Shown: piece after piece, positions 11,801-23,400 of the stretch
Layout: every line of letters begins with the position of its first letter
How positions within the stretch are numbered: position 1 is the first letter of the stretch
Assembly: GCA_023634235.1 (NCBI GenBank)
Contig: JAMKCF010000001.1
Coordinates: 32,855,272 to 32,919,271, forward strand
From: Pisaster brevispinus
Taxonomy: Eukaryota; Echinodermata; Asteroidea; Forcipulatida; Asteriidae
Length of the DNA stretch: 64,000 bases
Reading direction: 5' to 3'
Translations under genes and position numbers: made by a program
Notes under the pieces: generated by a model
What the model saw: only the letters and a program-made list of their open reading frames with translations
Database searches by the model: none
Told to the model about the DNA's origin: nothing

Positions 11801-12296
11801 TGAAATGGCACAAAAAGAAGCACATTTTATCATGTTTATATTAGTTAGAAATACTGACAGACAGTACTTTAAAATTGAGGAATAGAAAATCACTTTTGCA
11901 ACCAATATTTATGGTTTGCATCGTCCACACAATAATGAATGGTCAAAATAAATTACAGTTACACCATGGAGGCTATTTCTACCTCCATCATCCATGGTTA
12001 CACTTTTGACAGACTAAGTTAAGTATGTATGTATGACAAATTACAGTTTACACAAACACAACACTAACACTCACACAGTCACAGGACAGGAGACAGGCAA
12101 ACAAAGCCCCACAAAGAACAACCAAAGTGAAGCGAAACTGCTGAGCTTTGCTGGTGATGAGCACTCACTCACTCCCAGGTGTTTTGTGCGAATAATCACA
12201 TTATTTTAGGAAAATAGCTTACCTCATTTTCTGAGCATTTTTTGTGTGAACGACGACTGCAGTTACCATCGAAATAACTTCCATGGGGGTCGCCAT
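8026..12296 (-). CDS. TYW2 (TRMT12): tRNA wybutosine-synthesizing protein 2 homologue (TYW2), 7 exons, complete
   Basis: Exons in transcript order are 12296-12223, 11468-11341, 11007-10742, 10218-10037, 9932-9823, 9522-9365 and 8838-8026 including TAA; they sum to 576 codons plus stop, and every junction is GT-AG and in frame. Class I SAM-methyltransferase-fold signatures are visible: MFSIGNITEK (about 226-235), motif I VDLYAGIGYFTLP (249-261), the ribose-binding acidic residue in HACEWNPHA (Glu275), NLGLIPSSE (317-325) and the C-terminal VKSYAPHVDHIV. These match TYW2, which transfers the 3-amino-3-carboxypropyl group of SAM to 4-demethylwyosine at position 37 of tRNA(Phe) to give yW-86. The start ATG has context AAGATGG. 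At 576 residues it is longer than the human protein (about 448), because of an insertion at about 350-520. The family assignment is firm; the exact start is inferred. Confidence 0.95.
9365..9522 (-). CDS. TYW2: TYW2 exon 6 (SAM-binding motifs I-II)
   Basis: Acceptor actacag and donor gtaaat. Encodes residues 254-306: GIGYFTLPYLVHA, HACEWNPHAIDAVKKN and the RCQVHAGDNKQ end. A palindromic repeat lies immediately upstream in the intron, at about 9540-9702. Confidence 0.96.
9540..9702. repeat. Foldback MITE family A, diverged copy in TYW2 intron 5
   Basis: Contains accagtcacaggttgtacac, gggatggtattttagctgg and cagctctacgaaataggg, the family A core. It starts only about 18 bases upstream of the exon 6 acceptor. 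Confidence 0.75.
9823..9932 (-). CDS. TYW2: TYW2 exon 5 (start of SAM-binding fold)
   Basis: Acceptor tttacag and donor gtaggt. Encodes residues 217-254 with MFSIGNITEK and the first half of motif I, VDLYAG. The Gly254 codon is split by the intron. Confidence 0.95.
10037..10218 (-). CDS. TYW2: TYW2 exon 4
   Basis: Acceptor cccctcag and donor gtaaat. Encodes residues 157 to the split codon 217, including LGGQRVARKGRV and LLLGNDGWVEHKDNGI, both strongly TYW2-like. Confidence 0.95.
10376..10698 (+). mobile_element. tRNA-derived SINE in TYW2 intron 3
   Basis: B-box-like ggttcgaatcccggtc, then cacttgtgcccttgagcaag and cacttaaccata, with a body containing cagccccaggagtagctggc. It ends near gggcgatatctcataaaaac. 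The same body is found inverted at 54290-54640. Confidence 0.75.
10742..11007 (-). CDS. TYW2: TYW2 exon 3
   Basis: Acceptor gttttag and donor gtttgt; encodes residues 68-156. It ends with VWEKHGDLILLPQ, the equivalent of the conserved 'xxHGNLLLL' stretch before the catalytic domain. Confidence 0.92.
11341..11468 (-). CDS. TYW2: TYW2 exon 2
   Basis: Acceptor tttgcag and donor gttggt. It completes Arg25 and runs to a split codon after residue 67. It encodes an N-terminal segment containing RRLQRFGNVVAIPVSP, comparable to the vertebrate segment that ends in 'VALPVL'. Confidence 0.88.
12223..12296 (-). CDS. TYW2: TYW2 exon 1
   Basis: Holds the start codon at 12296 and 24 codons plus two bases, followed by the donor gtaagc. 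It encodes a hydrophobic strand (MVTAVVVHT) matching the first strand of the TYW2 N-terminal domain. The upstream ATG at about 12306 is in another frame. Confidence 0.85.
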
Positions 12297-13717
12297 CTTG
12301 CTTGCATTGCGCAATCACAAAGAGCAACCTCTCTTGCGTTGTGTTTTGAAAACCTTCGTGCAAAATGATCCCAGACGAAAACGTATAATTTACAATTAGA
12401 ATATTTTACATGGTATCAGTCTAAAAAGGAGACAGTTGAACTCCGTTGACCTCTTTAGCGCGATCCAGCTCGTCCCCAGAGTGGCGGGGTCGACCGCAAA
12501 ATGTTTGTTCCCAACGGGGTAGGATACAACGTTGGGAGAAGGGTTATTGTACCCCTGCCAGGCACCAAAAGCGGTACCTGAGATACCCACCACGCCCAAT
12601 GAAAGGGTGGTTTCTTTTACCCCCAAATCAAAGTATAAAAAGCACTATGTTAAACGTTAAAAATAATAGTTAAGATAAAAAGCAACAATATTTTTTAAAT
12701 CGCAATAATTACCTTATAAAATAAAACATGTGCTTCAACAATAATATAGAATGTTTTCAAGAAGCCAATGCTCTAAACATAACACAGGTATTTCCACGAA
12801 ACTATCGACGACCGAGAGCTGATAGCCTAATTCTAAGAATTGTTGTTTTATTCTCAAGTTCAGGTTCACATCCACTGCGGAGGGGATGCTGTGAAGTCGG
12901 TAAATAAAAATACAGACATTGGAAAATAATAATAAAATTAAATTAGACGAGGAACTAAAGAAACATTTCAGTCCACATGCCACAGAAGGACTATACGAAA
13001 CAACAAGAATTGGCACAAGGTTTTGATTGAAGCGGGGGTGGGTGTAATACCGGGGTGGATTGGCAAAATATCGGCCTAACCCCTTCCAAATTAATATCAG
13101 CGTTGAGGCAGATAGATTTTGCTGACTGCAAAACTACCAGCAAGGACCTTTTGAGAAAAAAAACCTGCCATTCATACCAAGTCGCCCTCAGCCCTCCCCG
13201 GAGCCTCCACCCCACCCACCCCGCCCAAAGCTTCGGCCCACAACGCTACCTTCCGATGCGATCCATGGCGGAACATTTCCCGTCCTCTTTTTTACAACTT
13301 ACAAGATTGCATAAATTATTTCTACTTCGCTGATCTCAACCTTATCAGTAAAAAATTGTGTATCATGCACTTTCAGTCACATTAGGATACTTTTCTCCCC
13401 CCAAAAATAATTTTGCTATTTACTTGTCCGAGGTTTAGCCATTTATGACTTATTCATTTTGTTATTTATTTATTCAAGGTTGTCAATACTAAACCTTGAA
13501 TAAATACTGTATAAATAATATTTAATATATAACTTAAATAAGTAAATATTTATTAATAAACGCATGCGAATAGTTCTGCGGCTGTTTGTTTTTACTTTCT
13601 TTCTTGTTTCTGGCCGAACAATTAATGTTTATAATGACAATAATTTCTGGCATTAATCTAAGGTCATTCCTCTTTGGTCTGATGGCAGAGTCACGATCGC
13701 GTGGGTAACGGATGAAG

Positions 13718-13745
13718 CATGGAGGTAGAAATTTCTACCTCCATG
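13718..13745. repeat. 28-nt perfect palindrome
   Basis: The 14-base arm catggaggtagaaa is followed directly by its exact reverse complement with no spacer. A degenerate relative using ccatggagg and cctcc lies at about 11967-12001 in TYW2 intron 1. Confidence 0.85.
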
Positions 13746-14051
13746 GATGAAGTAACATGGCCCTTTTTTATTGTTTAATATCATATTCTGCCAGCCAGTG
13801 TGATAATTATTCCAGTGAAATTCCAGTCCAATTGAATAAAGTGAAGTTAACTACTAAGAAAACATACATGAGTGAATAAAAGAGTTATATTTCAACAGAG
13901 GAAATTCCCATCCTTGGAGAATTATCTTTTAACTTTCATTCGGCATTTTTAACACGAGGGATGGAGGGCGCGATTTTCGGAGCTGATCAAGCGCAGGGAA
14001 CCCCTCCAAAAAGGGGAGGATAAAAACCGTCAATTTGTCCCCGAGGTTAGT

Positions 14052-14057
14052 CACGTG
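14052..14057. promoter_or_regulatory. CACGTG E-box upstream of the NHERF-like gene
   Basis: A perfect palindromic E-box inside tcacgtgatgtaa, 257 bases before the ATG, in the GC-richer stretch from about 13960 to 14310 that probably holds the promoter and 5' UTR. Binding by a bHLH-zip factor (USF, Myc or TFE class) is family knowledge; function here is inference. Confidence 0.35.
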
Positions 14058-14313
14058 ATGTAAACTCTGCATCTGGAACTGGAAGAGCCACCGCCGACAT
14101 TTTGCGTGTACGCCTATATGGACACGGGTCAGTAACCCAGAGTGAGTAAGTAACTAGTCATTTATCGCCAAAAACTCACCCCAAATTTACTGTAAACGCC
14201 CCACAACCCACGCAAAAAGTGTGACACGGGGCCGAGAAGTCACCCCTCTTTTTCAACCCGATCTGTTCGGCTGTTGACAGTGTCTTCTTCTTCTTGAAAA
14301 CCGAAGCAGAAAG

Positions 14314-14482
14314 ATGAGTTCGAAAAGTGGTAAAAAGAAGAGTGCGTCGAAGGGACCCCCAGTACCGGTGGCACCAAGCAAACCAAGGCTATGCAAGATC
14401 GTAAAGGGTGAATCGGGTTATGGGTTTAATCTACACAGCAAACAAGGCCAACATGGCCAGTATATCCGAGGAATTGACGAAG
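14314..14482 (+). CDS. NHERF-like exon 1 (start, first half of PDZ)
   Basis: ATG at 14314 with A at -3 and an in-frame TGA at 14275-14277. Encodes a basic leader ([13 protein letters not shown]), then [18 protein letters not shown] and YIRGIDE; the donor is gtgaga after 56 codons plus one base. The first PDZ strands and the GYGF loop are here. The next coding exon is 18.8 kb away. Confidence 0.93.
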
Positions 14483-17400
14483 GTGAGATCATTTTCTATT
14501 AACTAACTGTTGCTGTTGTTATTGTTAGGCATTATTATTGAGTTACGTAAGTTCTAATTAATAATAATTGAAGAAGTGTGTTGTCTGTTGTCATGTCTCT
14601 CTATCACAATGATAATCATGTCTATGGAATATGGTCTCTATGATCTGACACTAGACACTACTGCTTTTACTGGCTTACTGCTGTCCTTTGGTCTGTTGGT
14701 CGGACCTTTCTTTGCTTTGCTTTTTAAAACAAAATCACGCCATACTTTACAACAAGTTATTTAATTAAACATTACATATGACCGTCTTTTATATGATTTT
14801 AAAAGCAATTTGCATTCAGTTCATCAGTTTCCAATTTGTCAATTTACATAGAGCTTTTAAAACTAAAGATGTTGGGCTGTAACAATTAATTAAACGCTCG
14901 TTTAATAACAGTTTGTGGTGAAGAAGACGCTAAATTTGAATGCCACTTTTCACACATTTTAAGCAGAAAGATATCTATTTTTATTGACCCAAGGGTATTA
15001 TGAGTGAAAAAGTGGCAGTCGGATCAAAGCATCTTTTTTCCAAAACGACTTAACGTTGTTTTGATGGGACAGGTCGTCACTGAAGTCTGTAGAAGAGGGT
15101 GACAACTTAACAAAATCATGGAATTTATTCATGTTTTGAACTCATTCATTGTTGTAACTCGATCATGTTGTAACATTTGATGATGGTAAACTTCTGGGCC
15201 CAATTTCATAGAGCTGCTTAAGCAGAAAATATTGCTTAACAATTGTTTGCTAAGCAGAAATGAGCAGGATACCAGTCACAAATTGTACATGTACGTGACA
15301 TGGTATCTTGGCTGGTAACCTTACTTTGGTAAGCTACTTTTTGTGCTTAAGCAGCTCTATGAAATAGGGCCCTGGTCTTGTTTCTGTAATTAAGTACAAG
15401 TACATGTAGGCCATAGATCCTTTTAAGGAATTTGCCTCCTGTTGAATCTGCCCTGACATTTACATGATTCGTAACTTCCCGAAGGCTTCTCACACTGTGC
15501 GTCAAGTGGGATTGTCAAGTTGGAAGTTTGAAGTGAACAACGCACCACGACGCACTTGGCAGATTCAACATCTGAACATTATACCGAACATCTGAACAAT
15601 TAAGGGTCTGTTAGTTAAAACAACAAAGTCACTCATTGTCAGATTGTTTCTGGAGCAAGACATTGTCAGATTGTTTCTGGAGCAAGACATCGTCAGATTG
15701 TTTCTGGAGCAAGACATCGTCAGATTGTTTCTGGAGCAAGACATTGTCAGATTGTTTCTGGAGCAAGACATCGTCAGATTGTTTCTGGAGCAAGACATTG
15801 TCAGATTGTTTCTGGAGCAAGACATTGTCAGATTGTTTCTGGAGCAAGACATCGTCAGATTGTTTCTGGAGCAAGACATTGTCAGATTGTTTCTGGAGCA
15901 AGACATTGTAAGATTGTTTCTTCAGCAAGACATCGTCAGATTGTTTCTGGAGCAAGACATTGTCAGATTGTTTCTGGAGCAAGACATTGTCAGATTGTTT
16001 CTGGAGCAAGACATTGTCAGATTGTTTCTGGAGCAAGACATCGTCAGATTGTTTCTGGAGCAAGACATTGTCAGATTGTTTCTGGAGCAAGACATTGTTC
16101 AGGCCTTTAGTACAGATCTACTCATATACAACAAAACAAAGGAAAAGTGCAGGCTTGTGCTGCTGGCTGGTGAAATTTTGCTGCAATCTGCCAGGTGGCT
16201 GGTCAAAAGCTAACAACCTGTCTGTTAAACTGTGTTTATTTTTACATGAAAATACCACACAAAATCACAAAAAACAAGTCAAAATCAAATTAAGTTGACT
16301 TGTCAGTAGGTCCTTAGGGCCTTGTCACACTAGGCAACTTTTCCAGGCAACTTGGAGGCAACCAAACGCAGTGCATGCTATGAGTAATTTTCAAACGATG
16401 TCTTACAATTCCTAAGAAAACTATGTGAACATTCAAATGTGAATGTCTTTTCTTCTTGGAGATTGCTTGGAGCTGGTTGCCTGTAAATTGCCACGTATGA
16501 CATGGCCCTTACGCTATGGTCCATGGACCGAGTTACTTCTGACATGACACGTTTGACGTGGTGAAGTGCGTTGTTCCGCAAATATTGGTCGTTATCGGGA
16601 TCAAAGAGTGGGTAGCGTAAAAATTCAGGTGGTTCACCAAAGTTATTCACAAGCCTAAGTCAGTGTTGGTAGCCAATGTAGAGGACACTTATCCACAGGC
16701 TGGATACGTCCATAGGTAGATAGGCACAAAAATATCAAAAACAGGGTACTTTTTCGTCACTTTTATTATCAGTTTCAGGTGTAATAAAAAGGAACTGCTT
16801 CAATAAATGGATCCTGTTGAGATAAAGCCTGTATTTATGACATTATCTCTGCAGCTGTGGGTTCAGTCAGCTGGCAATCTGTGGTTGGGTGGGTTGTGTT
16901 CGAGCATATGACTATGCAATATTGATGTAGCTCGCTGGCCTAAAAGATTGTCGAGGGTGGACGCTGAGATTTTCTTTTATTTTTTTGTTTACACCCAAAC
17001 TGAACAATGCACCCTCACAGCATCTGAGCATTATCTTAAAAAAGGCTTCAAACAATGGGACATCATCTGTCAAAGCGCGTGAGTGTGTTTCCTTCACGCG
17101 TTATAAAGCAATACGCGTGGGACCAAAGTGGTCATATTAGTGGTCGAATACGCACCAGACTTTAAAAACGGTCTATTGTATGGAACTTGAAGCTGACCCA
17201 TTGGCAGGGAAGAGTAAATTTAAAACTAGCCAGCAGGACCACTTGACACAGAGTTTTTACTGGCAGTCCTTGGTGTTTTAACTGGTACTTGATCAGTGGA
17301 CCACTGCGAAGCAAGGTTCGCCCTTAACTCTTTTTAGTGACTAGACAGGGTGGCCAGTTGGCTTGTCACTTCACGAGTCCAGCTTTTTCACTGGTCCCTA

Positions 17401-20400
17401 AAAGTTTTCTTACATTATTTTCATTGACATGGGATTTGAACTAAATATGAAGTGGGCGGTCAGGTTGGTGTATGGGCGGTCAGGTTGGTGTAGTGGTATC
17501 TTGCCTTGCCTTTCACCTCTGGGACCCCGGTTCAAATCCCACCGGGGGCACTATGTGGATTGGGTTATTCAGTCCCTGCCTGATTGCGTGGGTTTTCCCT
17601 GGAATAATTCTCTCAAACTGAAACTTCCTTCATTGTCTTCTCTCCATTGGGTTCTTGGCAAGTATAGTGACTTAGTTCGCTTTTCTGAGAGTCCTTGGCT
17701 TCACAACCAGAATCAAGAAATGAAATGAAATGAAATGAAATGAAGTATACTGTAATGATGGGAACTTGGGAAGTAATAAACTACATTCAGCCAGCAGGAC
17801 TAGTTGGACAAAATTCTGATTGGTCCTCAGGTATTTTAACTGGCATTTGGCCAGCGGACCAGTGCTTAGGGAGAATTCTAATGAGGAAGAACCTTGCGTT
17901 TAAACGTTAAAAAAACACTAGCAGAGAATCTCACATTACTAGTGTAACTTCCCCTTTGGAAATTTGAAATGTCATTCTTTCCTGTTGTTGTACCTGCATT
18001 TTTATCAAATTATATTAATAATTTCTAACAATACTATGAGTAATGAGGACTTTTAATGAGCAAAGTCGATTATGTTGACTTGCTGTTGTTTACTTTTTCA
18101 CACGCCCATTGAATTTGATCCAAAGTCCGAAACACGGCAAAGAAATTAAAGCTGAATCTGATACTGTGACCGAAAGGATAGTCATGATTTATTATTACAC
18201 ATGTGAAAGGGAAGGTATAATGTACACTACAATGTACACATGTAGGTAATCACTCTTAAAATTAATTGCAATAAAAACTTACTTGGAAGTGCAGCAGCTT
18301 TCGATAGTATAAAGCATTTTGAGAATCATTTCACTTTGAAGTGTAATGTGGTTATGGAAAAAGATATCAGTTTTTATCCCCCCCAAAAAAAAATAAAATA
18401 AATAAAATTTGTATCAGAGAAACGTTACTGTTGTGTATTCCAATTACGGATTTCTTTATGCGTGGACATAACCGCTCCGGATTTTCGCCGATATCTCGAG
18501 AACGCTACCACCTTTTGAAATGAAATTTTCACGGGTCAGTTATATTATTGTTTTATATCTATGATTAAAACAATAAAACAGTTCCAAAAACTTATTCCCA
18601 TTAAATGCTGGTAACAAGTGGCACCAAGAGGAAGCAATTGTCGTACCAGGTACTTTAACCTGAGATTCACTTCCCTGTTTGGCAAACTGGTCACTTCAAA
18701 GAAAGGGGAAATGTTCACAATTTCCAAAGTAATGTAAGTGATGGATAAAAAGTGTTGGTGCTATCCCATCCAGTGATGCTGTATCTGTTGACTTGTTGTA
18801 ATTTGAAAAAAGTATTGTGTTACGCCTAATACAATTCCAAATATGGTAACTGTGCTGTGCTATTTCCACTTGTGTTATTTTAACAGAGAGGTGTTGGGGA
18901 ACTAGTTCAACCGAGAAAGTGAGACTTTTTTTACCATGTTGGTCGGTAGTGAACAGGTTTTTTTAGAGATAAAGGATATTTTTGCAGATCCTTTGGGTAG
19001 CAATAAATGTTAGAAGCATGCATGGTGTGGGAAATAAGAAGTAAAATAGTAAGCTTGTGTAACCATGTGTAAAATCTCTTTTGCAGGCATTGAACTTCAC
19101 TCTTGAAGGGGCACAGCAATTTCCTTCTGTTAAGGGGCACCTCTATGAGGAAAATGTCAATTTGTATTGGAACTTTGCAAAGGGTACCACAGCAAAAGTA
19201 CAGGGCACCACGGCAATTGCTGCTGGGTGCTGTGGGTTATTTCGAGGCCTGCTTTTGGGAGGAGTGTTGCAGGCCTCGAAATAACCCAGGGCACCCACAG
19301 CAATTGCCGTGGTGCCCTATTTGCTGTGGTGCCCTTTGGAAAGTTCCAACACAAATTTACATTTTCCTCATAGAGTGCCCCTTACCAGTGGGAAATTGCC
19401 GTGCCCCTTTATGACCGAAGTTCAAGGCCTGGGCCCAATTTCATAGAGCTGCTTTAAAGCACAAAAAATAGCTAAGCACAAAAAATTATGCTTAACAGAA
19501 TAAGGTTACCAGCCAAACTACCATGTCCCATGTACAATTCGTGACTGGTATCCTGCTCATTTCTGCTTAGCAGACAATTGTTTAGCAATATTTTCTGCTT
19601 TTAAAGCAGCAGTATGAAATTGGGCCCTGGTGTTGGCTTTGAAACCAGTTCTTTTCAGAGTGAACATTCCTCCTTTAACATAACTCCCAAAAGAGATTTT
19701 ACACATGGTTGTACCCGCAAGTTTAGTTATAGTCACTTCTTAGGTTTTAATAATGTCGGGACTTACTCATTCACAAGTTACAACTTAAATTTGAATTTCT
19801 CTTTGTTGACTTACAATGTACGTGTGTATTTATTTCACCATGTCCAGCGCACTTTATACATGTACGTCCCTAGCCTTACCGCCATTTTGGAGTCAAAATG
19901 TACTCAAAGGAATTGACCATATTTTTGACCGCATGAGGGCACTGTCATCAGGGAATGTCTTGCATCACAATAGCAGTTTTAGCTTATTATAATTGCCTGT
20001 TTGTAGTTTTCTTGCACCAATGAAGAAATACATAAAAAATAGCGATAAAAAAGTGAAAAAACCCTGTTTGTTTACTTGTTTTTCATCATGTAAAATTTAT
20101 CCATATACGCCCTCACGTGGTCAAAAATTCGGCGAATTGACTCCCAAAATGGTGAAAATGGTAGACGCTCATTGTGCAGAGGTGCATTCCATGACGTGAA
20201 AGGGGTCATACTACTAGACTGTTGCTACATGTACATGTAGGTGAAATGATTTGGGTCAAAGCGACCACCCATCACCACAATAGACAATTTTTGAGTGATT
20301 GAATGTGTTTCCGGGGTTTGCTATATCTGAAAATGCTACACAAAAGCTCACCCTCGAATCATGTGACATAGCAACTGTCTCTCTAGTCTGAGGAATTCAA

Positions 20401-23400
20401 ACTTAAGCGGTAACTTAGTGTGACTAAGCAAATCGATTCAAATTGTAGCGGTGCGTCGATGAAGGCCAAGACTGGGCAACACTTCATGGTCATGAGAGTA
20501 TATTGAGTGCCAAAGCCTAATATTATAATGCATGTAACGTATGTAGTCTACATTGTATTGTGCAGTATGTGCCACATTTTATTCAGGATAGTAGTTGACC
20601 CCAACTGCTGTTTCATGATTCACTTTTACATTACATGTACATTATCATTACATTCAAGGTTCCCCCCGGGATTTTTCAAAGCAGTGGGGCATTCTGGACC
20701 CAAATTATCGCAAGTTTGGCCGATGCATCCTGAATTGGAATGTGGTGCTCAGAATGTTTTTACTTGGTGGTTGCATTATGTTTGGTTTTAAATGCTCCAG
20801 TAGAAGTACTATCAAATCTGGAGCATTCTTAATGGTTTTATGATTTCTGTCAATTTTGGTCTTCAATAAAACAGTAAGAATAATCAGTTAATTTTGTTTT
20901 ATGTATTGGCGTACATGTACATGTACACATACATGTAGTTGGGAGACTTTGGAACGCTAGGTGGCAGCAGACTTACTTGGTAAATTTCCTTTGTTTAGGT
21001 AGTTCTGAGCATGCGTACATTACTGAGAACAATGGATTTATATAAGTCTGCTGCCACCTACCCTAGCATCCCAAAAGTCTCCCGTTTATGCGTATCGGCC
21101 GGCACTTTTGCACGCATTGGCTCGATACGCCACTGTACACATGTAGCTTGTGCTTGGAGTGAATGGGTTTGTTTTGGCAACTGTTTATCAACAAGTTGTA
21201 CTACATGTAAATTGTACTTTTTTTGCAAGAAGTGAACCAGTTATTTTTGTTTCCATTCATGCCATTGGGAAAACTACGTTGAAAAAAAACCCAATTTATC
21301 TGCCGGCACTTTTACACGCATTGGCTCGATTCAACACTGTACACATGTAGCTTGTTCATAGAGAGAATGGGTTTGTTTTGGCAACTGTTCATCAACAAGT
21401 TGTACTACGTGTAAATTGTACTTTTTTTGCAAGAAGTGAACCAGTTATTTTTGTTTCCATTCATGCCATTGGGAAAACTACGTTTTAAAATAAAAACATT
21501 TTTTTTTTAATTATTCAGTTATGGTCAATCCATTGAGTTGTCACTATTATGCTAGTATCATTTGGACATCTTCCAGATGTAGACCAGTGAAATGATGTGC
21601 TATTGTACATTACAATATAATAATAATACTAATAATGGGCCTTTATAATTGGCCAGTGTCCATGCTAAGATGCTTATAGCTCATCGAGACATCAATAGAG
21701 AGGAATGTGATATGCAGTCCTCATTAGGGGAGTCTTGATGGAAGTTTTGAACAAAAGCCAATTGTCTACGTACAACAAATGATGACAACTTAAACCGATC
21801 ATGAAAGAACTCCAAGTGGTCAGACTGGCAGAAATAGATAACTGTCATCCTGTGGTGCTGATAATAAGATACAGTGTTACATCATCACCCCCCCCCCCTC
21901 TTGTGACCCTGTATTGGTCCTTGCACTGTGCATTTAAAACAAGGTAGTGTTGTCTGTTCATGTACTAGTGCAGGTGCCATGTCTCTCTCTCTACACACAC
22001 ACACACTACACAGACAGCAGATTGTGATACTAATTTTTCTGAGCATTGAACATGCTGTAGTGTGGTCATGCATATGGTCCGATTAGCCAATTGGAATAGG
22101 ATTACTGACTAGGCTTGTTTGAAGAAGGTCACAGAATACATATATGGAAATGTAGTGCTGGTTACTCCAGTCCCGCTTGGCTCTTTGCTTTCTGAAATTC
22201 TGTCAGTCGCCTTGCCCTTTTCCATGGTATTTCAAAATAATGATTGAAAAGTCTGGACTTAGTAAACGGTTTCCTTTGAATTGACGCAATTCACCTGATC
22301 TCATCGTTACAAGGCATGGAGTTACATGGAGGCCACAGCGTCTGTTGCCCCTGGTCTTGGCCTTGGTGCCCCTTTAAAAGTCTCCCATAGACTTTAGGAT
22401 TTTCCCACGCAAGTGCCCTTTGCAAAATGAAAATAGCCTTGGCCTCTCAATAATCTTGGTTGCCTTATTTTTTTGGAGTCAATGTCCCAGTGTGCTATTA
22501 AGTTTAGTGTACATGTACTTGTTAGGTGATGCAATGTTTTGCCGACTCAAAAGGGGCGAGTGTGGCAGATCATAGTCGTGTCTGACGTTGGTGCAAGGGC
22601 TCAGATAGCATTTAGCAAAATGCTACACAAACTACATTTACATTACATCACATTGCTGCTCAAACAGCATAGGCCTACAGTGTGCTAAAAGCATGTTTTT
22701 TGAAATATTTTGCGAAACAAAATTGCTGGACGAAATTAATCCCTGTCACTTGTATTCGACTGTTGAACCCCAGTGAAACAAAATTTGGTTTTCTTCATGT
22801 GTAAAATTAATGTACGTGGAAATGGGAGCCTAAGGTTTTTCCCAAAATGCTTGAATATGCACGAGACTTGCACTTGGTTTATATTATAGACCATGTAACC
22901 TGTGACATCAAACTGCGAAAGAGCCACATTCCACAGTATGCAGCCCAATAGAAGAAACCATTCAAAATCTTACATTTTATGGAGATAACACCATACGATT
23001 TTGATCAACTTTTGATATGATGAAATGGAGCAGATCTCAAAACTTGTTCAGCCGTTGCTTTTATAGGCCCTAACACTACAGGTCTTGAACTTCGCTCTTG
23101 AAGGGGCACGGCAATTTTCCTCTGGTAAGGGGCACTCTATGAGGAAAATGTATATTTGAATTGGAACTTTGCAAAGGGCACCGCAGCAAAAAGCACAGGG
23201 CACCACGGCAATTGCTGTGGGTGCTGTGGGTTATTTCGAGGCCGGCCCTAACTCTTGATTTTTTTGGAAGTCCTTGGCTTCACAGCCAGAATAAATGAAA
23301 TAAAATAAATTTGTCTTACTGAGTAATGCATGTACTTTCACACTCAACCGAATTGAAAGATATTTATCAGCAAAAGGCTAACATTTGACATAAAATAAAA

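Larger units (their letters stand above)
12297..14313. other. Divergent intergenic/promoter region between TYW2 and the NHERF-like gene
   Basis: About 2 kb between the two start codons. It contains the TYW2 5' flank, AT-rich DNA from 13400 to 13600 with the pair ttcaaggtt/aaccttgaa, a 28-nt perfect palindrome and the presumed NHERF-like promoter. No TATA box stands out for either gene. The small open frames at 12396-12673 and 12735-13333 match no family I know. Confidence 0.6.

Noticed and set aside
12396..12673. Overlapping frames of about 75 codons on both strands upstream of TYW2
   Set aside because: No motif I recognise, no splice links and no usable start context; may be chance or repeat-derived.
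15644..16213. 189-codon frame of FLEQDIVRL repeats, and opposite-strand repeats
   Set aside because: Produced by a 27-bp minisatellite that is open in several frames on both strands, with no splice or start context.
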